Source: Caenorhabditis elegans
Taxonomy: Eukaryota > Nematoda > Chromadorea > Rhabditida > Rhabditidae
Length of the DNA stretch: 64,000 nt
Assembly: GCF_000002985.6 (NCBI RefSeq)
Contig: NC_003282.8
Coordinates: forward strand, 9,548,001 to 9,612,000
Reading direction: 5' to 3'
Part shown: positions 35,101-47,506 of the stretch, in pieces
Layout of the letters: every line of letters starts with the position of its first letter
How positions within the stretch are numbered: the first letter of the stretch is position 1
The notes under the pieces: model-generated
What the model was told of the DNA's origin: nothing
Databases searched by the model: none
What the model saw: the letters and a program-made list of their open reading frames with translations, nothing else
Program-made: the position numbers and the translations under genes

Positions 35101-38100
35101 GGAAAAAAGGAATTATATTGCATCTCTTGTGTATTCCAAATCTTCATTAAATGAACAATTGTAAAGTATAATCAAATAAAATTACTATTCGAGTTCTAAG
35201 TATAACCAACGACCAAGCTACATTTAAAAAAAATGAACAGAGAGGAATTATGATAGCTGGAAATTGAGTATTCTCTAATTTTGACTGTAAAAATAAAAAA
35301 AATAAAAAAAAACACACTTAAATTTTTGCGGAATTCAAGTATGGTGATCTTCACTGAAGTCTTATTAAGGTGTACTTCACAATTTTAAAAATTATGTGTC
35401 ACGTCATTTAGAACTCTGAACTTGTGATAGGAAACGATGTATAATTTATAAATTAATTGAGTAGTGTTTGAGAGAAAACATAAGGAAGAGTGAGTGAAAG
35501 AGAATTTCTGTTGGGAGTCACGACATAGTGAGTAATGAAAAAAAGAAGAAACAGCTGAAAACCGACGACATATAAAGGGTTCCAGACACTGTTTTAGGAT
35601 TTTTCGGCGGCTGGCTGTTCAAATATTTTTTGATCTCTGAAATTGAGAAGGAGGAAGAGAATAGGGACACATCTGAAAAGGGGGAAGAGAGAAATATATG
35701 ATTGACTATAATTTGAGAGCAAGGAGCAATACCGATCAAATTTCAGAATCTGGTGGGAGGAGGACGGAAGTCATGAGGAAATATGAATGTTGAATTGCAA
35801 AATTAATATGGTTTGGAGATGAGAAAACCTGCAATTTCCAAAGAATCTTGAATTGAACAAAAATTAGACATGAGCATAGTAATACCTGTTGCAACCCACT
35901 TGCAAAGTAAATAATTTTAATAAAACTGCATAGAATTGCATAAAAATGCGTTCTAAGTTAAAAAAAATTTTTTTGTAAGACTTGAGAGACTTTTGTAAGA
36001 CTTTTTTGTAAGGCTATGGTCATTGTTAGAGATAAATTATTTTTAAAAAATTATTTTGATACTTCCGCGTTTTACACGAGTTTTCAAACTACAAATAACG
36101 ACTTTAAATATGAACTCAAGTTGCTATAAAACGTTCTCCGACGATAATTCTTTCATTTTAAAGGTAAAAAACTTTACAACTGTTTTGATAAACTATTCAA
36201 AACTAAGAGGAACTTTTAATCTGTAAAACATAAATCATATTTTACCAACTAAAATATATTTTTTGTTTTTTGCTGGGTGGTCTTTGTTGACAGGTGATAA
36301 AAAAATAACATGAAGCTGGAAACAAAATCAACAAAACAGTTTACGTGCCACTATCAAAAACAAACTGAAATTATACATTCGATGAAAACAATTTCACAAA
36401 ATGAACTACTTGACGAATTGCAAAAATAACAATTACAAGTATATGAGAATTCAAGAAATCATTCGAATTTGATTTAGTTTATTTTATGATGTTAGAGCAT
36501 TCTATGAATATTTGAACATTTCTAGATTCTAGATCGGTAGAAAGTAAATTCTCTCCCAGTCACATCAAGACCATGACCATATATTAAAAAAATTATCGAA
36601 TCTAGCTCGGTTCTAAACTTTCACTAGCATTTTGATTTCAATGAATGGGAGAGAATTCCTAGCTCGTGGTGCTATATGAAAAAACGTGTGAAATGGGAAA
36701 TAGGTTCCGTAACTTCTTAAAGGTGTGATCTTCTTTTTCGTTTATGTGAATCTAGGGAGGACAGACTTTGAACTTTTTTCTAGATATTTCAATTTGAAAT
36801 GGTATTCAAAATAAAGATTCAAAGTACAAACGAATGTTTGATTATATTCTGGAATGAAAAGTGACCAAAACGTGAAAAAAGAGAAAATGTACAAATGCAA
36901 CCTTCCACAAAGACACAAAAATGCTGCATAATAATTATCGAAAATGCAAGAAAAGTAGGTAGGCTCGTAGGCGCGCAGGTAGGCATTTTCGTGCCATAGT
37001 ACCAAGCAGTTCTTATATTAGGAACAGAAATAGTAGAAATGCCGTACCATAGCTCTAGAGTCTAGACTTTAAAGTAAAACGCGTATTCTGTTTGATTTTC
37101 AAACTCCTAGAGCGGAAGCGAGAAATTTTGAAAGTTGATTTCTGGATTTTCTATAAATATTTTATTAATTTACACTTGAAATAATACATTGAATTGAATG
37201 GCGTCGGGAGACTATGAACTAGACTAGAAACAAGAAAAAAAATAATAAGATGAAACTAAAAGTTATAAATAGGAAGCAATCAAAGTATGTGTAAATGATG
37301 GAAGAATAATATGATATTTTTAAAGATTTTTAAAAGCTTGTTCAAACAATTGATTTTGGTACGTACTAAAAATGGGATATAAGGACATGAGAATGCTAGC
37401 GGGTAGGGTAACGTTTATTTTTCCAGCTGCCAATTTTTCAGATCCAGTAGTGTTTTTCTGTTTTTTTCCCTTAGAGATTTCATCACGCGATCTGGATTTT
37501 TAGACTTTGGATTTACTAAAGTTTTACTTTATTTCAAAAAAAAACACACAAACTTGTCAAACTTTCACTACAGTAACCGCTGAACAAATTGGCAAATTGA
37601 AAGCCAAAGAAAAAGAAGATGCGGATTTTATTAAGATTTTATAATGAAAAGACAATGGCTATCAATTGAAGAAGTGGTGCTAATTCGATTTGGGACACCG
37701 CTTTTCATGAATAATTGCCATGTTTTTCGTCTTTTTCTTTGCCTTTTTAGCTTTGAAGATACCAATTTGACTGACGAAGGAATGGTGAAAACAGCAATAA
37801 TTAGAGAGGCTCCGACTTGCAGTTTCTCCTATTATTTTTCATTCTTCTAAATAGGAAAATGTAAAAATTTCCGATTAAAAAACCGTGATGACACAATTCT
37901 AGGATCTCTTAAATTCTGCAAAAACAACTAATAAAAAACATAACCAGCGTATTATGTAAAATTAATTTATTTTAAAAACTTTTATGTTCTGAAAGATTAA
38001 ACCGAAAAAGTTCAAATAAAGTAAACGAGGCAGTGAAAATATTTTTAAAAAAATAGGTTACCTTATCATATTGTTGATTTTTCAGCTGTTTATCTGTGGA

Positions 38101-38816
38101 GTACTTTCGTGAATTGATGTCAATCCTGAAAGACTTATGACTAGAGATTTTGCGATAGATATTTGTATGGAAATAAGTTTCTTGAGAGGATATTGATGAT
38201 AGATCTAAAGAAGCCATTGAAAAGATTTAATAATGAAAACTTGATTATCAGCATGTTTATTCAAATAGTTTGTATTTAGTAAGAGAAGAAAATCACGAAT
38301 CAGCAGAGTTCAAACTTTCAATCATATGTTTCCAAAGGTGACAACATGAAATAATTTGATTTTTTTTTTGAATTCTTTCTCTGGTAACATAAATGACAAC
38401 GTCCACGTAGCCTTTATTTTTCAATTAGGACCCTAACGATTCGAGTTGAGAATAATTTTCAATTATATATTCAAATGTGAATTTTAAGAGCCTTGTTATC
38501 GAAAAATAAAATCTATGACAACGCTGCGAGTATTTTTTCACGAATATAAACTTTATAAATCAAATTAACGGAGATCGTAGCGAGACCCAATGCGAAATTG
38601 GGGGGTACCTTTAAAGTTACATTTAAACTTTCCACGTGAGATAATAATAATTATTTTCTGGACACTATCTGTCACAATGTTCGGAGGTTTTCAAAAGCTA
38701 TGTTTTAAATAGTAAATCTCGTGAATTCTTGTGTTATCTATTAAGAATAACTCATTAATAAGAAACATGATGTTGAAAAGCTGAACTTCTCCGGAAAAAC
38801 AGAAAACAAGTAGAAT
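32123..38816. other. Gene-poor region upstream of npr-2
   Basis: About 6.7 kb, very AT-rich, many short unconvincing frames. Items noticed: a GC-rich open patch 33775-33836; an 81-codon frame on minus 37972-38217 (MASLDLSSISSQ...) with a possible donor after QQYDK, not assignable; and dispersed-repeat-like sequence near 36957-36990 and 38560-38620. Likely contains npr-2 promoter and repeats. Confidence 0.5.
36957..36990. repeat. GTAGG/GCGC-type short dispersed repeat
   Basis: GTAGGTAGGCTCGTAGGCGC followed by GCAGGTAGGCATT. Iterated TAGG units with GCGC are a common dispersed repeat style in C. elegans. It is short and degenerate here. Confidence 0.5.
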
Positions 38817-38899
38817 TCAGTTATAGTTCCACCACATGTCGGCGTCCAGACAAGGATGCTCTAATGCATGAATTGGTGTGCATTTGTGAGGAAGAGATC
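38817..38899 (-). other. Coding-like fragment, possible kinase C-terminal exon
   Basis: After an acceptor (TATTCAG) a 27-codon frame reads SLPHKCTPIHALEHP then CLDADMWWNYN and stop. The TPxxALEHP core resembles the end of protein kinase domains (subdomain XI). It begins in phase 1, so it does not fit the phase-0 exons of the esterase gene upstream. No partner exons found; pseudogene remnant or chance are both possible. Confidence 0.25.
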
Positions 38900-39268
38900 C
38901 TGAATAGATATATATCCCATGTTTTCATCATTTCGAAGGTTCAGAATTCAGTATGTGAAAAGTGAAAATGAATATCCATAAGATGATAAAAATTCCGGAG
39001 GTTCAAGTGGAGTCAAGCAGAAGACTTTTGAAGAACATCCGACACGGAATAATACATTTTCAGATTAGATTTGAAGTTTGCAGTTTATGAACGAATTCTC
39101 ATCACAATATTTATTCCCGAAAAGGACAAGCAATTCTAGTTAACCTACAGAGTGCAAAATGAGTATCACAGAATCAGACAATTTTCAGGTGAAAACCCAT
39201 GGGACAAAATAAATACATGCTTTTGAAGCTTTAAAATTCTAATATATCCTAAAAAGTAGAAGAAACTT

Positions 39269-40777
39269 TTAAGCGTTGTTGATGGCGTTGAGCGTCCATT
39301 GTTCAATGTCATCGACTGATTTGGAGGCTTCGTCGAGTTCACTGTGAAAGTTGAGCATTGCATGGAATCCATTTTCGTAGTGGATGGTAGTGGTGGGCAC
39401 ACCGGAAACCTGCAAAAATCAGGGATAATGGAAATTATTCGATAGAAATATGTGCTTTGAAAGCAAACGAAAAAAAAAACAATAATTGATTTGAAAATGG
39501 TGTATGTTTACCTTCAGTCGCTCTCCATATATAAGACCCTCGTCACGAAGAATATCAAATTCGCAAGTGATCACCATTGTTGGAGGAAGATTGGATAAAT
39601 CTTTTCTCATCAGCGGAGAGAAATCTGGATTCGTGAGAAACGGTTCCATCAAATCTTGGGCTTCATAGCTTTGGCTAACTTCCCATCTTTCCGTAATGCT
39701 GTGATTTTTGTAGTTGTGTTTCATTTCGATCACGCTTTTATACGACATAATCTGAAATAAAGAATAATAAGATAATCTATGCTTTAATCAAAACTTTTAT
39801 ACCTCACTGGCTTCTGACTGTAAGTGATTTGCAACGTGGCCGTTTGAAATAACACTGGGTACAAGATATGCTTTTTCATCCATGTCAATTCCAGCATAGA
39901 ACATGTAATAATAAGCAACTGACTCAGGATCGACTAAAGCATAGCCACGGAGGCGAGAGTGGAAGTAACGGTATGAAACTGTTTGCATGTCAGCCATTTG
40001 CAAAAGTGGGTAGATGAGCACTTGTCCAGCCAATTTTGGAAACGAGTTTCGAGCAGCACGACGTTGAGCAATGACTGTAGCCAAGTTTCCACCGGCAGAA
40101 TCTCCCATTATAACAACTTTTGACGTATTCACTCCGAATTGCACGGCTCCAAAATCGAAGAAGTGATCAATAGCGGCTTCACAATCGAGAATTCCTCCAG
40201 GAAAGACAGTTTCTGGTGATAGGCGATATTCAATAGAAATAAAAAGTGTTTTCATCTCATATGCCATCCTCTTGACGAGCGAGTCATACATGTCGACGTT
40301 TCCAAGAGCAAAACCACCTCCGTGAATAAAAAGAACAGCTCCATCGGTAGAAGTTTTGTTGTTTGTCGGACGATAGACTTTCACCGGGGTTTCGTTCCAT
40401 TTGTGCCATTTAATATCTACTTGTCCATGTGTGTTGACGAGCAGTCCCAGAGTTTTGGAAAGCGTATTTAAAGCACCACGAGTCCACTGAACCATATTAC
40501 TAGGCTTTGTGAACATCCGACTCTGAAAAAAATAATATTGAATTTAATTTTAATAACTATAAAACAGAAAGGGAGAATAAATTCTTACCGGATAGTAGTA
40601 GGCGACTCGTAGAGCTGGCTCGACTACATGCATAACAGCTCTGTCCCATTTACTAATAGTGAATCCTTCGGGAAGTGGCTTATACAAAGCGTATCCAGTG
40701 ATAAGTAGGAATATTGTGATGAGGACGGGGACAATGCCCTTGGTGTAGTTTGACTCCTTTTTTGCTTTGAGCATCAT
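39269..40777 (-). CDS. trcs-1: Membrane-anchored lipase/esterase, AADAC/HSL family (trcs-1)
   Basis: Serine hydrolase of the arylacetamide deacetylase/hormone-sensitive lipase group, likely ER membrane, active site on the lumenal side. Four exons, 40777-40589, 40522-39803, 39751-39512 and 39409-39269, give 429 residues, close to the family length. Order: N-terminal membrane anchor (about 15-31), oxyanion motif FIHGGGFALG, nucleophile motif MGDSAGGN, catalytic Asp in FDILRDEG and catalytic His in YENGFHAMLNF. All three catalytic residues are present. The start is the first of two adjacent ATGs; an acceptor at about 40835-40837 upstream suggests a spliced or trans-spliced leader. Symbol from memory of F27C8.6, an AADAC/microsomal lipase linked to membrane transport in germ line and embryo. 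Confidence 0.93.
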
Positions 40778-40837
40778 AGTTAGGTTAGTAATTGTACAGA
40801 AGATTATTTACAGAAATAATGGACGAGGCGAAGCCTG

Positions 40838-41871
40838 AAAAGAATTAAAAAATTATTTATCATAGGAAGCATGAGGATTAATAAAGCCGAAAAAGAGAAA
40901 CCAATAAAAACTTGAAAACTTCTGACGGTTTGGTGTTCGAAAAGATAATAAGCTGGGACATAAAAAAGTTTATAATGACTAGGAACATATTATAAAATTC
41001 ACATTAGGCTATTTCGCGGGAGATCAAAACGTGTTTAGAATCTTTGCTATGGAATTTCAGGCCTACAAAATGAATTACGCTCAATTTCGAGCAAGTATTG
41101 CTTGTTAACCTTTTATTTCACAAAATACTTTTAGATAATGTTGAAAGATAACAAATTTTTCTCAAAATAACAATAAAAAATGGCAAGTAAATCAAAAATC
41201 GTTGTAAAATTTAAAAAATCTCATTAAAAACAGCTAAATTCATCGCGAATTCAAATTTTCCCGCGGAGTGGTGAGACCCAATTGGTAGCAGTCTCTCATG
41301 CGCCTTTAAAGGGGTACGATAGTAGCAAACAAATTTCGGTCAGTAATTGTGAAAAGTGATAAACACAGAAGCGAGATTTTTCAGGCCCATGAAGTTTTCG
41401 ATTTTCTGGAAAAAATGGAAACAAAAATTTTTCGAAAAAGAAAATTCGATTCATCTAATACGAAAGTTTCAAATTACAGTTCTCTAAAATACAGTACTCT
41501 TTTAAAGGCACGATCATTTCTCCGTTTAACAATAAAGTTTCGTGCCGAATACCGTATTATAGAGCAAAGATTGCGTCTGTGTGATCGTACTTACACAAAT
41601 GGATCCGGCACATCACGAACAATATTTATGTGCTTCCGACAGTGTATTTTAAATATTTATAAATATCTTACATTCAGAATAAATTAAATTTATTTTGGAA
41701 AAGAGAAACACTAAAATTGAGTGCATTCACAGCGGTCGCGGCTTCACAAATAAAATTAAACAACGGCTAGTATGAATAAACAGAAACATTGTAAAACTCT
41801 AAAAACTTTATTCTCCGAGATTGAGTAATTGAATAATACAGATTGATTGATTGTTTGATTTCGTAAACTGC
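40838..41871. other. Intergenic, repeat-like sequence
   Basis: About 1 kb between the esterase and BTB genes. From about 41230 to 41690 the sequence (CGGAGTGGTGAGACCC, TTTAAAGGGG, TTTCGTGCCGAATACC) has the look of C. elegans dispersed repeats. The 112-codon frame at 41349-41687 on plus falls in it and is not supported as a gene. Confidence 0.5.
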
Positions 41872-44466
41872 CTAGTTGGGGTACAAATACTGGGATTGTG
41901 GAATTGGTTTCTTGAGCTTTTGAGACTTCTCCGACTTCTGAGATCTTTGTGACTTTTCCGATTTGCCAGCAGATTGATCATTCGAATGACCAGAAGTATT
42001 GCTAGTTTTTGCAGTGTAGAAAGAATTGGAATTGAAAGAAGATGGCAATGCATTGATCTCCATAATCTCTGAATCCGTTTTCTTAACCCCAGTCATCTTC
42101 GGTTTAACCACAGATACGGGCGAAGTTGTTGGAAGGGACAAACAAGAAATTATCACTGATGGTTGCACTGAAAAATATCAGTTTTTTGTATTCCAGGAAT
42201 CTGAAATGAACTACCTTTTGGATCATGTTCCTTTGGCATGGGGTCATTGTCGTTCAGAGAATGTCCAGAAAAACTTTGAGTGACTCCTCTTCCATACTTT
42301 TTGTTTTGCTCCGAGTTGCTCAAGTTGCTCAAAGCGCCACGAGAGCTGGAAACCTTTCCGCCAACAGCTGGTCTCAAAAATACTGGAGCATTTGATTCGG
42401 TTTGTGCTTCCGATAAAATGTATCTTCCATTCATCTTGCACTGCTTATACATTTCCTTGTTAGTCTCCATCACATCCTTCGACCATCCTCTGTAAAAATG
42501 ATAAACATAGTTTTCAGACTATACGACACACTTACGGATATTTGACAGTGCACTGGACACTGCTGAATCCCATTGGTGGTCCTCTAGTTGGAGTCATTCC
42601 ACGTTCAGATTTACTGTAATAATAATTGTAAATGTTTTGTTATTTTCAAATTGGGAAAAAGTTACCTAAACGGATCGGTCATCTGTTGAAGATCCTCAAC
42701 TTCGCTTCGAGTGAAATACTGTGGGAAACCGCCACTGCTTCTTGGACGAGCTATCATACTACTTGCAGATTGGGTTCTCGGAAGATTTCTGAAAAATGAT
42801 TAAATAAAAAAATATATAGTCAAACTATTTCTAGACATGATTTCATTTTGACGCACTGTTTCAAATGGATCAACTACAAACTATATTCCACTCTTACCTG
42901 ACGAACGGATCGGGCATCTTATCAATTGCAGAGATCTCGGAACGTGTCCGATAATACTGATTGGGTGGAAGCTCGACAACAGAATGCAACGAACTACTCT
43001 TCTCAGATACCATGCTCTCTTTTTTGGGTACAATCTTAATTTCAATAGTGCCACTTGGAGAGATCGTCAGTTGGGATTTCGAGGCGATTTCCGAATTTGT
43101 GAGGTATTGTTTCAGCGAGTAACGAATAGCATACAATGTGTCATAAGTGATGTCACTAATCACCAGACTTTGAATGATCGTATTGATTGTTTCCCTTTCC
43201 GGCTGTTTACAAACGATCCTGTAAAATGTTTGTTTCTTTCCAAAACAGCTAAATTTATATATGTTTCTCGGTATGGAAAATTGGTAGTTAAGGAAGGTCA
43301 TGGGTGTTAAGGCAACAGCTCGCTGTTTAACCTCCGAAAATTGTGGAGTTTATTTGAATGTTTTCTACTGGATTCAATTTTGAAAGGTTTTCTTCCCCAC
43401 TCCTAAGTTGTACTCACCAAGAGATGAACATATTAACGAGTGGAACCTTCTTTTTCATTGGAAGAACTGCTGCCATTACAGCAATCATTGAGTTAGCAGT
43501 GAGTTTTGCCACCTCATCAATGCCCAACCCAGTCATTTTCTCTGTAAATCCATGGACCAAGTCGTTCATTGTATGATCCATAACCTGCAAATTTGCGATT
43601 TATTTCGATATAAATTTTCCAATGAACCGAAAAAGCACGCGCCGATGCAATATTGAGAGCCATAATTGGTGATCCATTGTGGTTTAGAATCTTTTGTTCA
43701 ATTTGACGTTGCAACATGGTCACCTGAAGCGAATGAATTATCTGAAATCTTTTCTCTTTCTGCTTACACGAAGATACGAAGCAACAGCAAGCACATCAGC
43801 AATTGTAGTCTCCGGAATGTCAATTTCGCCAGAATACATCCAATCAAATACACGTCTCACGCTATCTGGATCGAAATCAGTCATATTGAATGGCTGATAA
43901 GGTGCACGTTGATTGTCGAAAGTCTGCAACAAGAAAAACATGCGGATATTTGTTGTGAACTTTTCATAAATCTGGTCGAGGAATCAAGAACGTCCTCTTC
44001 ATTTATCAAACTCGCGCCACCTTTGCCATTTGATGTGTTTTTAAATGTTTATATTTCTTATTTATTTTCACTTTTCCAAAAGGTTAGAAAGAAGACAATT
44101 GAGTATGAGTCGTGTACTCGTGAAATGCATTTTTTTGTCGTATTAAACAAAAATCAAAGAAACTGTACTAAAAGCTCTAGCTCATAAAAATATTAAATTG
44201 TTTCAATTTCACCAATCAATCTATGCATTCACCTCACTGAAGACATCCGAATGAGCACAAATAACAACCGAATGAACCATATCAAATCCAGTTTTCAACT
44301 GAATTTTCACATCACAAGTGCTAAAATCTCCAGCCCGTCGTTTTGCCTGCAGAATTTTTGCAATACGCTCGAAATGCTGTGGAGCAGCGTTAGCGTGTAA
44401 CGAGTTTCTGAAATATTTCTGAAATATTAGTTGATACTTTGAAGAAAAAACTTACGAGAAAAACAT
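41872..44466 (-). CDS. BTB/POZ-domain protein with BACK-like region
   Basis: Probably an adaptor, perhaps for a CUL-3 ubiquitin ligase (family inference). Ten exons give 571 residues with consistent phases: 44466-44456, 44407-44233, 43923-43768, 43741-43628, 43584-43418, 43218-42898, 42788-42666, 42613-42536, 42489-42215, 42167-41872. The BTB fold spans about 25-135: CDVKIQLKTG, VVICAHSDVFSE, then MTDFDPDSVRRVFDWMYSGE and VLAVASYL. A BACK-like helical segment follows (about 140-300). Odd: an internal repeat, RTRSEISAIDKMPDPF (about 298-313) and FTRSEVEDLQQMTDPF (about 339-354). The tail is polar with repeated KSEKSQ-type units, likely disordered. I do not recognise the specific gene. Confidence 0.85.
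42856..42863 (+). promoter_or_regulatory. Exact CTGTTTCA core motif
   Basis: Context CGCACTGTTTCAAATG in the BTB-gene intron 42789-42897, antisense to it. Downstream is partly exon, so a functional piRNA here would overlap BTB coding sequence. Confidence 0.35.
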
Positions 44467-44531
44467 TATGTTCTTGTCTTGATTCGATTTCACAGTGATG
44501 AATCAATAATTGATATTTTGAATACTGATTT

Positions 44532-44670
44532 TGAAGTCATTGTGGGGATAGGAGATGTGGGAAGATTTGGATTAGGGTAACACGTTGAAGAGTTCAACTT
44601 TTAATGGAATATTAAATAACCTGAAGACTATGAAAGTTTTGTTTTCACGTTTTGAAAAATATAAATATTT
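44532..44670 (+). repeat. Inverted repeat A, left copy
   Basis: 139 bp that recur reverse-complemented at 47368-47506 with one mismatch seen. Inward of 44670 similarity continues to about 44895 but is clearly diverged (shared CAAAAGTTATCAATTACAGA, CACCGGAAAAG). The outer end lies 65 bp upstream of the BTB start codon. Confidence 0.85.
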
Positions 44671-45650
44671 TAAATATAAATATTTTAAAATAAAAAATAT
44701 ATAAATATTTTCTTTCTGAACTTATCAAAAATTAATGTTTACATTTCCATTTCCAGGTCGATTCATCTCTTGAAAAAACTAATAAAATTGCAACCTAATT
44801 TTTTAGAATTTGCGACCGCATGAAGTTCGAAATGCAAAAGTTATCAATTACAGAGATGTTTAAAAATGTTTTTAAAAACATCATACCACCGGAAAAGAGG
44901 TTCTCGGCATTCGCCGCCAGCTTCTTGCCCATGTTTAATCCAAGTTTTACCCAAAAAAAATTTACTTGGATTAGAAGCTGGCCAAACTTTGGCTTGACTC
45001 CCACATTTACTCCCCGAAAAGAATAATTTTGCATGTCAAGATCTCAACGTCGGCCGATGCACCTTTCTCTAGTCAGTCCAAAGGCCAAAGCTTTCTTTTC
45101 TATTGTTGTCCCCCTTTGGAACATTATTGCTCACAATGTACCAACATTCCCATCCCCCCTCCCAGTTTATGAATCTCATAAACCAAAAAATCTCGTTTTT
45201 TTAACTATCCATATTATTTATCCTTTTCTGTCAAATTATATTTCACTTTTCTTATTGGACTCTGACGGATCTTTCTTATTTTATGTGCTATTCGATTCAT
45301 CCCAATGCTCATTTTTTAAAGTATTTAATTTTGTTATATCTTATCTTGATCCGAACAACAATTTAAAAAATTAAAACTTGACTGTGTTGCTTTAAAGCTG
45401 GATCATTTGCAATGAGCTTAATCAAAACATTAGGTTTTGTGATCTTGATTGTTCTAATTTTTCTATACGTTTCAGACTTAAAAATTCCAATTTTTACTCA
45501 ATTTTATCGTTAAATAATTGACCTTCACCCCTCAAGTTTCATCTTCCTCTATCATGCATTTCTGTGATTTCAACATACGCAAACATACGACAACCCGGAC
45601 AGCTTTTCTTGCAATCTCCATACACAAATTATGGAACCACGTGTCGATCA

Positions 45651-45699
45651 ACTGATAAGAGGCCTCAAATAAAACATTGTGGCCAAATTTATGTTATCA
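45651..45699 (+). promoter_or_regulatory. GATA sites upstream of spp-18
   Basis: ACTGATAAGA at 45651-45660 matches the optimal intestinal GATA-factor (ELT-2) site, and TTATCA at 45694-45699 is a second site in reverse. Both are within 75 bp of the start codon, which predicts gut expression. Confidence 0.6.
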
Positions 45700-45723
45700 T
45701 TCAGTTAGTTGATCACCTGCAAA

Positions 45724-46343
45724 ATGATGAAGACTTCTGCTCTTGCATGTGAGTTTTTTGACGTTTTTTTTCTGACTTCCTGATTTTAATTAACCAAAAA
45801 CCGAACCGTTTTAGTCCTCGCTCTCGTATGTGCTTCCTCGGCATTCGTGGTCCCACAAAATGCTGATCAATGTGGAGCCGTTGATATCACAAAGATGGCA
45901 AAAAGATATGTTCCATCTCGTAAGTTAAAAAAAACACACATTTTATGCAGTAATATGAAATAATTTGATTTCTAGAAAACTCTGACGCCACCTGCGAAAT
46001 CTGTCTTGATCTTGTTCTGATTGCCGAGACTTATGCCGAATGCGACGAAGCTATCGTGCAACATCACATGGATGCTTATTGTGTTGAACACGTCAAGAAT
46101 CATGCTTCCCAGGCACTTTGCAAGCTTTTAATTGACGATATTGCTCATGTAAGTTTTTTCTTTTTCAGCTAAAAAACTTGTATTTTGTTCTCAAATTGTT
46201 AAATTAATTTTTTGAGACAAAAATAGAATATAAAATTTTTTTCAGATAATTTTATTTTTCAGGCCGTCATTGAAGATACCGATCAAAATCCAACTGGGGT
46301 CTGTCAAAAGGTCATCCACAAGACTTGCCCATACAATAACTAA
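45724..46343 (+). CDS. spp-18: Secreted saposin-like protein (spp-18)
   Basis: Small secreted saposin-B-fold protein of the caenopore/SPP family, expected to bind or disrupt lipid membranes (family role: digestion and antimicrobial defence). Four exons, 45724-45748, 45815-45919, 45976-46148 and 46263-46343, give 127 residues. Signal peptide about 1-17 (MMKTSALAFLALVCASSA). Saposin cysteines are present in order: CEIC, AEC, YC, ALC, GVC, KTC. GATA sites upstream suggest intestine. The first of two adjacent ATGs is taken as start. It lies inside the loop of inverted repeat A. Symbol from memory of F27C8.4. Confidence 0.88.
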
Positions 46344-47367
46344 TTAAATTATTTCTCGATTTGTAACATTTATATATATTTTGAATATTATTATCATGAA
46401 ACATGGGAATACATCAAGTTACTGAGGCTGTATTATTACGCAGGACAACTTGCGCCTGGTTCAGTGGCGAAATACTGAACCCTCGAGAAATTACTTGAAA
46501 ACACATAGAATTTTCAAAATGTTGGGTTCTGAAAAAAGATGGTATCAATAGAAAACTGAATTTCATTCATTATGATTTAGCATTATCGAGCACAATTGAG
46601 AATCAACCTAAACCCATGAGAATGACAACGCATAACTAGAAACATCAATTTGCAATATTATGACTAGAATCGAACATCCACGCGCGACCATCATGTCTCA
46701 ACAGGTAAGGCGACCACCGACAACTCCTAACGTATCAGTGATCCGAAACAAAACGACCGAGGGGTAGACAAGATGAGAGAGTACTGATTCTTTCTTCTTT
46801 TGCTCATCCGGAGGGGGGGGGGGGGCAATCCACGTCGAAGGTCGAGAAGTTCACGTAGTTGGTGTAAAGCGTTCTCCTTTATTGATTGGCGCGTTTATCG
46901 AGAATCTTGGTAGTTGTGTCGGGGTGACGCGTCGTCCTGATGATGTGTGAGGTGTGTCGAGCCTTGTTGTTAGTCTTTTATAGTTTAATTATAGTTAAGT
47001 CGAGTAAATGAGAGTTCATTGCTCTCCGTATTCGCGACATGTATGGCAATATCTTCAAATTTGTTTCTCCTGAAATGTGTGTTTTTAATGTTCAAAGTTT
47101 GACCATTTAATATCTTTCTGTCCTGAACTTTTACATTATGAAAATACCAACACAAACAATTTGATCGGCACACTTCTGTGGCAGAGCTCTTTACCGTGAT
47201 CTGTGGAATGTGTGATAAGCCCCTTTTCCGGTGGTGCGACGTTTTTTAAAATCTCTGTAATTGATAACTTTTGCACTTCAAACTTATCATGCGAGGGTTT
47301 ATTTTTTAATAGATCAATCGACCTGGAAACAGAAATATAAACTTTTTTTTTGAAAAGTTCAGAAAGG
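46344..47367. other. Intergenic; possible LTR/repeat remnant with long G-run
   Basis: No gene seen. From about 46660 to 46960 the sequence is GC-rich and foreign-looking, with a run of 14 G near 46807-46820 and, on minus, AATAAAGGAG further along. The same layout (C-run then AATAAA on minus) occurs at the left end of the BEL element, so this could be a solo LTR or fragment of a related family. A small hairpin (GGTTCAG/CTGAACC) lies near 46461-46486. Sequence 47215-47367 belongs to the diverged part of repeat A. Confidence 0.4.
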
Positions 47368-47506
47368 AAATATTTATATTTTTCAAAACGTGAAAACAAA
47401 ACTTTCATAGTCTTCAGGTTATTTAATATTCCATTAAAAGTTGAACTCTCCAACGTGTTACCCTAATCCAAATCTTCCCACATCTCCTATCCCCACAATG
47501 ACTTCA
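47368..47506 (-). repeat. Inverted repeat A, right copy
   Basis: Reverse complement of 44532-44670 with one mismatch seen. It abuts the GNAT duplication directly: the two repeats share about one base at 47506. Confidence 0.85.

Noticed and set aside
37972..38217. 81-codon frame on minus as a gene
   Set aside because: No homology recognised, no partner exons and AT-rich composition; kept only as a note in the intergenic entry.
41349..41687. 112-codon frame on plus
   Set aside because: Lies in dispersed-repeat-like sequence with no recognisable domain or splice context.
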